This document shows, in pieces, positions 1 to 5,347 of a stretch of 9,869 nt of DNA. Origin of the DNA: PVC group bacterium (GTDB lineage Bacteria > Verrucomicrobiota > Kiritimatiellia > SS1-B-03-39 > UBA6053); NCBI GenBank assembly GCA_003565035.1, contig PXDP01000327.1, forward strand, positions 1-9,869. Direction: 5' to 3'. Within the stretch, counting starts at the first letter, position 1, and each line of letters starts with the position of its first letter. A model generated the notes under the pieces. It was given only the letters and a program-made list of their open reading frames with translations, was not told where the DNA came from and ran no database searches. The translations under genes were made by a program, and so were the position numbers.

Positions 1-157
1 CACCCACTTCGGGGTGCGGATTGTCTGTTGCGAGCTTCGACCCGGCATCTTCGGCATCTTTTTAAAATACCTGATAAAATAACACCCCAGCGCGCAAAGG
101 CTCTGGGAATCTGTGCGGACCTACGGCCCGCATCCTCATGTACCTCACACCGATACC

Positions 158-208
158 CAGCCCGGCCGCAGGTTCCGCTTGCGCGGCTCCTGCGTCCGGA
201 CTGGGCTG
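158..208. repeat. Compound stem-loop
   Basis: CAGCCC (158-163) pairs with GGGCTG (203-208). Inside, CGCAGG (167-172) pairs with CCTGCG (189-194), then CCGC (175-178) pairs with GCGG (183-186) around a TTGC loop. It is framed by the near-identical self-complementary 15-mers at 116-130 and 218-232, so 116-232 has a symmetric hairpin / long stem / hairpin plan. This pairing is visible directly; that it functions as RNA is not shown. Confidence 0.45.
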
Positions 209-395
209 ATATTGGCTCGGACCTTCGGCCCGAAATGGCTGAGCAAAATGTGTATACTTGTCAGGGCACCGCCCCTGGGCAAGTCCACCCTAAATGTACG
301 AGTATTGTCCAGTAAGATTTGTGTGTAAAGCGTAGGGCTTGTCCCGGTGGAAGCACGACTTTGTGCCCGAACCTGCGCCCCCGAAGTATTGGCCG

Positions 396-549
396 CCCCT
401 CCGCTTGTCGGAGGGGTGATGCCGCGACTGCTCCACGAGGCTTTGGGGACTGCAGATCGCTGATCGGCAATGGAGAGCGGCCGTCGCCGGCCGCTGTGCC
501 AATCGGCGATTGGCGGTCCTTTTTTCCGCAGCCTTCTATTGTAGAAGGC
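396..549. repeat. Cluster of four perfect 8-bp inverted repeats
   Basis: Four inverted repeats follow each other, each with 8-bp perfect arms. 396-416: CCCCTCCG / CGGAGGGG, 5-nt loop. 476-495: AGCGGCCG / CGGCCGCT, loop TCGC. 498-514: GCCAATCG / CGATTGGC, single central G. 531-549: GCCTTCTA / TAGAAGGC, loop TTG. The third is followed by GGTCC and six T (520-525), so as RNA it could act as a plus-strand terminator. No gene that would need one is apparent upstream. The arms differ in sequence, so this is not a simple tandem array. Confidence 0.6.
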
Positions 550-593
550 CCCCCGAAGAGCCGAACCCACCCTGGCAGCCTCTGGTTTTGAAT

Positions 594-664
594 ATCCAAC
601 ATTCAACATCCAATGTCCAATTTTGAAGGGGGAAGAGGCGGAGAGGATTCGGAATGAAAACCAC
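594..664 (+). repeat. Dispersed repeat, copy A
   Basis: This stretch matches 9065-9136 in the same orientation. The first 37 bases (594-630 versus 9065-9101) are identical; the remaining ~34 align with one indel and a few substitutions and end in GAATGAAAACCAC in both. The first part is built from degenerate 7-base units such as ATCCAAC, ATTCAAC, ATCCAAT and GTCCAAT. Both copies lie in intergenic DNA, consistent with a dispersed non-coding repeat family. Confidence 0.85.
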
Positions 665-696
665 GGATCATTCTCCCCAAAACCCCATTTCCCCAT

Positions 697-728
697 AAAA
701 AAAGGCTCCCCGAAGGGAGCCTTTTTTT
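697..728 (-). terminator. Bidirectional intrinsic terminator after glutamine synthetase
   Basis: A perfect 7-bp GC-rich stem, GGCTCCC (704-710) and GGGAGCC (715-721), closes on the tetraloop CGAA. Seven A (697-703) precede it and seven T (722-728) follow it on the plus strand. It therefore forms a canonical terminator in both directions. It sits about 18 bp beyond the glutamine synthetase stop codon and would end that minus-strand transcript. Confidence 0.92.
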
Positions 729-746
729 GGTGAGGCGAAGCCTGGA

Positions 747-1751
747 TCAGCCCTTGACGGTGCTGATGATGGCGGCGGCCACTTTGTAGGGGTCGGCGTT
801 GGATGCCGGACGACGGTCTTCCAGCCAGCCCTTCCAGCCGTTTTCGACGGTGGCGATGGGAATGCGGATGGAGGCACCGCGGTCGGACACGCCAAAGCTG
901 AACTTGTCGATGCTCTGGGTTTCGTGCTTGCCGGTGAGGCGCTTGTCGTTGTCGGCGCCGTACACGGAGATGTGGCGGCCAATGGTGCGTCCGAACTTGG
1001 AGCAGATTTCTTCGTAGGTTTCTTTGCTGCCGCAGGTACGGAGGACTTCGTTGGAGAAGTTCGCGTGCATCCCGGAACCGTTCCAGTCGGTGTCGCCGAG
1101 GGGTTTGGGATGCAGTTCGATGTAGACACCGTATTTTTCACCGATGCGCTCCAGCAGATAGCGGGCAACCCAGTGCTGATCGCCGGCGAATCGGGCGCCT
1201 TTGGCGAAGGTCTGGAATTCCCACTGGCCGGTGGCCACTTCGGCGTTGATGCCTTCAACATTGATGCCCGCTTCAAGACAGGCGTCCAGATGCTCTTCGA
1301 TGATTTCACGTCCGAAGGAGTTCTTGGCGCCTACGGAACAATAGTAGGGACCCTGGGGGGCGGGATAGCCACCGACCGGGAAGCCGAGGGGACGGTTGGT
1401 CGCGGGATCCATCAGGAAGTATTCCTGCTCGAAGCCGAACCAGAAATCATCATCATCGTCGTCGATCAAGGCGCGGCCGTTGGACTCGTGGGCACTGCCG
1501 TCGGAGTTCAGGACTTCAGTCATCACCAGGAAAGCGTTTTTGCGGTCGGGATCGGGGAAGATCGCCACGGGCTTGAGCAGACAGTCAGAGGAACCGCCTT
1601 CTGCCTGGCCGGTGGAACTTCCGTCAAAACTCCACATGGGGCACTCTTCAAGCGTCCCGCCGAAATCCTTCACGATTTTCGTCTTCGAGCGCAGGCCCTG
1701 GGTGGGAACGCTGCCGTCGAGCCAGATGTATTCAAGTTTGGATAATGCCAT
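747..1751 (-). CDS. glnII: Glutamine synthetase, type II (eukaryote-like GSII)
   Basis: Catalyses ATP-dependent ligation of ammonia to glutamate in the cytoplasm, the entry step of nitrogen assimilation. The 334-residue length matches the short GSII family, not the ~450-residue GSI. Visible motifs: FDGSSTGQA (42-50), the metal-binding stretch FGFEQEYF (105-112), EGINAEVATGQWEFQ (166-180), NGSGMH with the catalytic-site His (224-229), NDKRLTGKHET (268-278), SDRGASIRIP (289-298) and the C-terminal EDRRPASNADPY (311-322). Six Asp in a row (97-102) precede the active-site strand. A start at 1802 would add 17 residues, but the one at 1751 has AAGGAG ten bases upstream and begins MALSKLEYIW, as expected for GSII. 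GSII lacks the GSI adenylylation Tyr loop, so control is probably transcriptional; a sigma54-like promoter lies upstream. Monocistronic, with its own terminator. Confidence 0.97.
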   Translation of the reverse strand: MALSKLEYIWLDGSVPTQGLRSKTKIVKDFGGTLEECPMWSFDGSSTGQAEGGSSDCLLKPVAIFPDPDRKNAFLVMTEVLNSDGSAHESNGRALIDDDDDDFWFGFEQEYFLMDPATNRPLGFPVGGYPAPQGPYYCSVGAKNSFGREIIEEHLDACLEAGINVEGINAEVATGQWEFQTFAKGARFAGDQHWVARYLLERIGEKYGVYIELHPKPLGDTDWNGSGMHANFSNEVLRTCGSKETYEEICSKFGRTIGRHISVYGADNDKRLTGKHETQSIDKFSFGVSDRGASIRIPIATVENGWKGWLEDRRPASNADPYKVAAAIISTVKG

Positions 1752-1761
1752 AGGGTAATTT

Positions 1762-1767
1762 CTCCTT
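1762..1767 (-). promoter_or_regulatory. Ribosome binding site of glnII
   Basis: AAGGAG on the minus strand, ten bases before the ATG at 1751. It decides in favour of this start over the upstream in-frame ATG at 1802, which has no such motif. Confidence 0.75.
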
Positions 1768-1847
1768 GGGAGGGTTGGGTTTGATTTCACGAACCCGCGC
1801 ATTTTCTCAGCGAAGGCCGTGCGTCGTGTTCACGCGGTCTATCCTTT

Positions 1848-1863
1848 AGCAGTCAAAATGCCA
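1848..1863 (-). promoter_or_regulatory. Sigma54-like (-24/-12) promoter of glnII
   Basis: The minus strand reads TGGCATTTTGACTGCT. Against the sigma54 consensus TGGCAC-N5-TTGCW this matches 9 of 11 defined positions, and the invariant GG (1862-1861) and GC (1850-1849) are separated by exactly ten bases. Transcription would start near 1838, leaving a leader of about 87 nt before the ATG. The DNA upstream (about 1865-2000) is very AT-rich, as often seen upstream of activator-dependent promoters, but I could not identify an NtrC-type enhancer site. sigma54 control of glutamine synthetase genes is established in other bacteria; its use here is inferred. Confidence 0.5.
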
Positions 1864-1864
1864 A

Positions 1865-2001
1865 AAGCATAAAAATTTAAAATATTAAAAAATAAACCTT
1901 AATTTGCAGTGAAAAAAGAGAACTTGCTTAGTTTATCAAAAAAATATTTCCAGACACTCACAACAAAAATGTAATGCGTAAAAAATCGAAATACAAAATT
2001 G
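1865..2001. other. AT-rich intergenic stretch between kinase and glnII promoter
   Basis: This interval is strikingly AT-rich, with many A- and T-tracts, between GC-rich genes. It lies after the kinase stop and upstream of the glnII promoter. I found no clear terminator hairpin for the kinase operon and no good sigma70 promoter pair. It may be bent regulatory DNA or an upstream activating region for glnII. Confidence 0.5.
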
Positions 2002-3132
2002 TCACTCAAAGACGACTTGAAGGATCAGGGTGATGAGGATGCCGAGGAAGGCGGAGGCGAGTCCGACAGTAATGACGGGATTGCGCTGCTGCCAGTTGAG
2101 GAAGCGCTCCCAGGGGGAGTAGGTGTGGGCGGACACGGATTCATGGAGAAGGTAGGCCCGCAGGTCCTCCACCATATCCACGAGGTTCGGATAGCGTTTT
2201 TTAGGATCCCGCTGGATTGCCCGGTAGCAAATCGAATCAAGTTCCGGGGGAATTCTGCGCTGGGGCGCGCGTTTGCGGGGGGCCAGGGCGTCCTGATTGA
2301 GGATTTTTTCGAGCACATCCTCCTTGGTGGTTCCCCAGACGAGGTTTTCGTGGGTGAGAATTTCGTAGAGCATACTCCCCAGCGAGTAAACATCACTCCG
2401 CACGTCCACACGGTCGGTTTTGCCGGAGGCCTGTTCGGGAGACATATATAAGGGAGTGCCGCAGCGGTTTCCAGCCCGGGTCAGTTCCAGACTGATGTGA
2501 TCTTTTTCCGGGATTTCGTCGGTCACGTCTGTATCTTCGGCATTCCAGACCTTGGCCAGGCCCCAGTCGAGCACCATCACTTCGCCAAACCCGCCCACCA
2601 GCACGTTGGCGGGTTTCAGGTCCCGGTGGATCACGCCGCGGGTATGGGCAAAGGCCACGGCCTGACCGACCTGCACCAGAATTTCAATCAGGGTCTTGAG
2701 TGGATATTTTTCAACGTAGTAGGGGTCATGCGCGACAATGCCGAGCAGGATTTCCCGAAGATTTTCCCCTTCGAGTTTTTTCATCGTAAAATAGATTTGC
2801 CCCTGATTGTCCCGGCTGATCTCATAGACCGGAACCGTGCCCGGATGCTGGATGAGGGCGGTGACCCGTGCCTCCCGCAAAAAGCGTTTGCGTTCCGTTT
2901 CCACCTCCTGAAGGTGGGGGTGCAGCCGCTTCATCAGCACGATGCGCCCGAGATTCTTATCCAGACATTCTTCCAGAATCGCCGACCCGCCTTCGCTGTA
3001 CTTCTCAAAGTAGTCATAGCGCATGTACCCGTTCACAATATGACGCGGCAAATCCTTGTCTGTGACGGGCAGTCGCAGATGCTCGGTGTTCAACCGTTTG
3101 TTTTGGGGAGTGCTGATTGCCTTTTTTGCCAT
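2002..3132 (-). CDS. Membrane-anchored Ser/Thr protein kinase (Hanks type, DWG variant)
   Basis: A eukaryotic-type protein kinase that would phosphorylate Ser/Thr of unknown cytoplasmic targets. Of 376 residues, the kinase domain spans about 40-330. The glycine loop is degenerate (SEGGSAIL, 46-53). The ATP-binding Lys is K68 in VLMK, and the helix-C Glu is probably E87. The catalytic loop is HRDLKPAN (169-176, D171). The metal-binding motif is DWG (189-191) rather than DFG. CGTPLYMSPEQA (224-235) forms the activation segment end, and SDVYSLG (246-252) follows. All catalytic residues are present, so it should be active. Residues about 352-374 form one C-terminal transmembrane helix with almost nothing after it, giving a tail-anchored enzyme without a periplasmic sensor. 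The start overlaps the upstream gene by 43 bp in another frame and has no Shine-Dalgarno sequence, suggesting translational coupling. Substrate unknown. Confidence 0.95.
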   Translation of the reverse strand: MAKKAISTPQNKRLNTEHLRLPVTDKDLPRHIVNGYMRYDYFEKYSEGGSAILEECLDKNLGRIVLMKRLHPHLQEVETERKRFLREARVTALIQHPGTVPVYEISRDNQGQIYFTMKKLEGENLREILLGIVAHDPYYVEKYPLKTLIEILVQVGQAVAFAHTRGVIHRDLKPANVLVGGFGEVMVLDWGLAKVWNAEDTDVTDEIPEKDHISLELTRAGNRCGTPLYMSPEQASGKTDRVDVRSDVYSLGSMLYEILTHENLVWGTTKEDVLEKILNQDALAPRKRAPQRRIPPELDSICYRAIQRDPKKRYPNLVDMVEDLRAYLLHESVSAHTYSPWERFLNWQQRNPVITVGLASAFLGILITLILQVVFE

Positions 3133-3470
3133 GGCTGTTTACTGAGGGCGTCTCGGTTTCGATCAGGGATAATGTATGCGTACGCGGTAATGGATGTTTC
3201 GTCCTCCAACGTGAGGCGAATGATTCTCCGTTCATACAAGTCATCCTCGTACTGGTCAAGACGTTCCCACTCCCGGGATTGAATCCCGTAGAGAATTTGT
3301 CCGTCGGTGACCGCGCCGTTTTCTTCGAGGATTCCCGGATAATCCGCCCCGCGTACGGTGTAGCGTGCGAAGCCCTCCAGCCGGGCCGGCACATGCGGAG
3401 GAATCCGGCCAAGCAGGTGCTCAAGCAGTTCCGGGTATTGAAGGGTTCCGTAGACGAAGAGTCGGTCCAT
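3090..3470 (-). CDS. Gamma-glutamylcyclotransferase-like protein (GGCT/AIG2/YtfP fold)
   Basis: A 126-residue protein of the GGCT-like family, whose characterised members release 5-oxoproline from gamma-glutamyl amines or peptides; many bacterial members have no proven substrate. It begins MDRLFVYGTL, with the family's substrate-loop motif YGTL at 7-10, then VRGADYPGIL (39-48) and LDQYEDDLYERR (71-82), where E75 is the likely catalytic Glu. Length and motif order fit the family. The last ~20 residues are basic and polar, lie where the kinase gene overlaps, and may be dispensable. It starts 25 bp after the regulator gene stops and overlaps the kinase by 43 bp, so all three are probably co-transcribed. 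No Shine-Dalgarno motif precedes the ATG. The reaction is inferred from fold motifs only. Confidence 0.85.
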   Translation of the reverse strand: MDRLFVYGTLQYPELLEHLLGRIPPHVPARLEGFARYTVRGADYPGILEENGAVTDGQILYGIQSREWERLDQYEDDLYERRIIRLTLEDETSITAYAYIIPDRNRDALSKQPWQKRQSALPKTNG

Positions 3471-3495
3471 AAGCCGGGCAGGGGGGGCGTGTTGT

Positions 3496-4161
3496 TTAAG
3501 GGCTGATCACCTCCACCCCCCCGGCAGCGGCCAGGGAGAGGGTGACTGTTTGTTCGGAGGCCAGTTTCAGCACCAGGATGCCCGACCGGGTGTCCACCGA
3601 GTCCACCTGGACGGTGGCGCCCGGCCGGAGATTGTGCTGGGCCAGAAAATCAAGAAAATCCGGCGCATGGTCCTTCACTTTGGCAATGATCAGCGTTTCG
3701 CCGGGCTTGGCCTGTTCGAGCGGGCTGAGCACCCTCTCGTCCTCCAGCCGCCCGTCCGATCCCGGAATCGGGGACCCGTGAGGATCCAGCGAGGTGTCGC
3801 TGAGCTGAGCCTCCATGTGAGCAATCACTTTATCGGAAACCGCATGTTCCAATACTTCGGCCTCGTCGTGCACCTCCGCCCAGTCCATGTGCAGGCAGTT
3901 GACCAGATACAGTTCCAGAATCCGGTGCCGGCGCAAAACGTGGAGTGCCAGCGAACGGCCCTGGTCGGTCAGCCGCACCCCCTGCCGGGGCAGGTAGCGG
4001 ACCAGCCCGGCCTCGTCCAGGGTTTTGAGCATGGTGGTGATGGTGCCGGCGGTTACACCCAGGCGCTGCGCCAGGGTTCCCAGCGCGACCAGACCGTCGG
4101 AACTCTCCTGGGAGAGCTTCCAGATATTTTTTGCGTAATTTTCAATCGTGGGGGTGGCCAT
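3496..4161 (-). CDS. DtxR/MntR-family metal-dependent transcriptional regulator
   Basis: A DNA-binding repressor that responds to Mn(II) or Fe(II). The 221 residues comprise a winged helix (about 5-65, recognition helix near TAGTITTMLKTL, 37-48), a dimerisation and metal-binding domain (about 70-145, ending DPHGSPIP at 126-133) and a C-terminal SH3/FeoA-like domain (about 148-220). Metal ligands of the family are visible: H79, E83, H98, E102, E105, H106. Position 102 is Glu, as in Mn-sensing MntR, where iron-sensing DtxR/IdeR has Cys. The N-terminal ligand is unusual: TIENYAKNI aligns Asn8 with MntR Asp8 and DtxR Met10, and Lys11 replaces MntR Glu11. It is first in an operon with the cyclotransferase-like and kinase genes, and divergent from the efflux genes, which it may also control. 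No Shine-Dalgarno sequence precedes the start. Its metal is uncertain. Confidence 0.93.
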   Translation of the reverse strand: MATPTIENYAKNIWKLSQESSDGLVALGTLAQRLGVTAGTITTMLKTLDEAGLVRYLPRQGVRLTDQGRSLALHVLRRHRILELYLVNCLHMDWAEVHDEAEVLEHAVSDKVIAHMEAQLSDTSLDPHGSPIPGSDGRLEDERVLSPLEQAKPGETLIIAKVKDHAPDFLDFLAQHNLRPGATVQVDSVDTRSGILVLKLASEQTVTLSLAAAGGVEVISP

Positions 4162-4198
4162 GTCTGTTTTTAGGGGCTGAGAGGGTATCGGGTCGAGG

Positions 4199-4228
4199 AA
4201 AATAGGGTGCAGAGTTGTTTTCGTTGAA
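4199..4228 (-). promoter_or_regulatory. Possible sigma70 promoter of the regulator-kinase operon
   Basis: On the minus strand, TTCAAC (plus positions 4223-4228) and TATTTT (4199-4204) are separated by 18 bp, a moderate match to TTGACA/TATAAT. It lies about 40 bp upstream of the regulator start, within the 108-bp divergent intergenic region. Its -35 element overlaps the candidate operator at 4226-4239. Confidence 0.3.
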
Positions 4229-4239
4229 CTTTAAGGTAA
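4226..4239. promoter_or_regulatory. Possible DtxR/MntR-type operator
   Basis: GAACTTTAAGGTAA agrees at 11 of 14 positions with a perfect TTACCTTAAGGTAA palindrome and resembles the TTAAGG core of known MntR boxes. It sits in the divergent region between the regulator operon and the efflux operon and overlaps the proposed -35 of the former, a reasonable place for autoregulation. The left half is degenerate and only one copy is seen, so the evidence is weak. Confidence 0.22.
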
Positions 4240-4269
4240 GTGTTTTCTTCCTAAACCGTCCTTTGAAAT

Positions 4270-5346
4270 ATGAAACTCCTTTTTCTTCCCTTTCTTGCTT
4301 TCCTTGCACTGCTTTCCGGTTGCGGCCGTCCGCCTCAAACCCGCGGGGGCCCCCCGGAGGGCGATTTTCCGGTCAATGTGGTGGCCGCGCCCGTGAAGGT
4401 GCAGCCGGTGCGTGAAACCGTTCGCCTGGTCGGCACCCTGGTGTCCCTCGACGAGCTGAATGTCTCCAGCCGCCTCATGGGCGAGCTGGTGGAAATTCAT
4501 GTGCGGCAGGGCCAGCTCGTCGAGCAGGGCGAGCTGCTGTTCTCACTGGACCAGGACCGTTTGCTGGCCCGCCGGGCCGAAACCGCCTCGCGGCTGGCCC
4601 TGGCCGAATCCTCCCTGGCGCGAATCCGCCAGTTGCGCGCCTCCGATTCCGCCACCGAACAGGAATTTGATCAGGCTCAGGCCGCCAAAGTACAGGCGGC
4701 GGCGCAAATGGATCTGCTGGACGCTGAACTGCGCGACACCCGCATCCGTGCGCCTTTTGCCGGACGGCTCGGCGAGCGCATGGTCAGCGTCGGCGAAATC
4801 GTGCAGCCGGGCACCCCGCTGGCCCGCCTGGTGCGCACCGATCCGCTTGAGGTGCGCTTCGAAGTCCCCGAACGCCACCTGTCCGCGCTTCAGGAGGGCA
4901 TGCTGGTCGAACTGCAAAGCGAGGCTTTTCCGGAGGAAACCTTTGATGCCGAGGTCACGTTTGTCGCTCCGGAAATTCGGATGACCACCCGAACCGTGCC
5001 GGCCCGGGCGACCGTGGCCAACGAAAATACGAAGCTGCGGCCCGGCATGTTTGTGCGTGTCAATCTGGTGCTAGACGACCGACCCGAGGCACTGGTGGTG
5101 CCCGAAGCCGCGGTCATGCAGCGCGGAACCGACACAGTGGTTTTGCGTCAGGACGAAGAGGGGCGCGCCGAGGAGCGCACCGTCCGCGTCGGCCTGCGCT
5201 TTGACGGCCTCATGGAAATTCGCGAAGGCCTCTCCAAAGACGATATCGTGGTTGTGGAGGGTCTCATGAAAGCGCGTCCGGGAATGCTGCTGAATTTCAG
5301 CCCCGAATCCGAACGCTTCGGGCTCACCGTGGAAACGGAGGACTGA
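4270..5346 (+). CDS. RND efflux periplasmic adaptor (membrane fusion protein), lipoprotein
   Basis: The adaptor subunit of a tripartite efflux system, bridging the inner-membrane RND pump to an outer-membrane channel. The 358-residue protein has a lipoprotein signal peptide (MKLLFLPFLAFLALLSGC) with lipobox LSGC, so Cys18 would be acylated; Gly19 at +2 suggests no inner-membrane retention by the Lol rule. Then come the first half of the lipoyl domain (about 60-95), an Ala/Glu/Arg-rich alpha-helical hairpin (about 96-156), the second lipoyl half with the hallmark TRIRAPFAGRLG (158-168), a beta-barrel domain (about 192-270) and a membrane-proximal domain (about 273-345). It resembles the AcrA/MexA/MdtA class. 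The stop is one base before the pump start, so they form one operon. No Shine-Dalgarno sequence precedes the ATG. Substrate cannot be predicted. Confidence 0.95.
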   Translation: MKLLFLPFLAFLALLSGCGRPPQTRGGPPEGDFPVNVVAAPVKVQPVRETVRLVGTLVSLDELNVSSRLMGELVEIHVRQGQLVEQGELLFSLDQDRLLARRAETASRLALAESSLARIRQLRASDSATEQEFDQAQAAKVQAAAQMDLLDAELRDTRIRAPFAGRLGERMVSVGEIVQPGTPLARLVRTDPLEVRFEVPERHLSALQEGMLVELQSEAFPEETFDAEVTFVAPEIRMTTRTVPARATVANENTKLRPGMFVRVNLVLDDRPEALVVPEAAVMQRGTDTVVLRQDEEGRAEERTVRVGLRFDGLMEIREGLSKDDIVVVEGLMKARPGMLLNFSPESERFGLTVETED

Positions 5347-5347
5347 T

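Larger units (their letters stand above)
1..696. other. Gene-poor, hairpin-rich region
   Basis: I see no convincing gene here. Reading frames of 70-180 codons are open on both strands, but they overlap each other, show no recognisable domain and look like by-products of a stop-poor GC-rich sequence. Visible structure includes a 9-bp tandem duplication at 43-60 and two near-identical 15-mers (CGGACCTACGGCCCG at 116-130 and CGGACCTTCGGCCCG at 218-232, 14 of 15 identical), each able to fold on itself. Between them is a compound stem-loop at 158-208, and a further stem at 257-283. A run of perfect hairpins (396-549) and a dispersed repeat (594-664) follow. It could be a structured non-coding RNA, a decayed mobile element or a repeat island; the sequence alone does not decide. 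Confidence 0.6.

Noticed and set aside
1..16. Hairpin CACCC/GGGTG at the left edge
   Set aside because: Short, at the window edge, and without a T-tract or gene context that could give it meaning.
28..60. tRNA T-arm-like TTCGA at 37-41
   Set aside because: No acceptor, D or anticodon arm can be built around it on either strand.
145..696. 183-codon minus-strand and 95-codon plus-strand frames in the first 700 bases
   Set aside because: They overlap on both strands, run through hairpins and the dispersed repeat and even the terminator flank, and contain no family motif.
924..1745. 273-codon plus-strand open frame opposite glnII
   Set aside because: It is the antisense of a fully conserved glutamine synthetase and shows no recognisable domain or start signal.
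1752..1802. 17-residue N-terminal extension of glutamine synthetase
   Set aside because: The extension lacks a Shine-Dalgarno motif and family similarity, while the ATG at 1751 has both AAGGAG and the expected N-terminus.
2002..2060. Terminator for the kinase operon
   Set aside because: The DNA after the stop is AT-rich with T-tracts on the minus strand, but I could not find a convincing GC stem.
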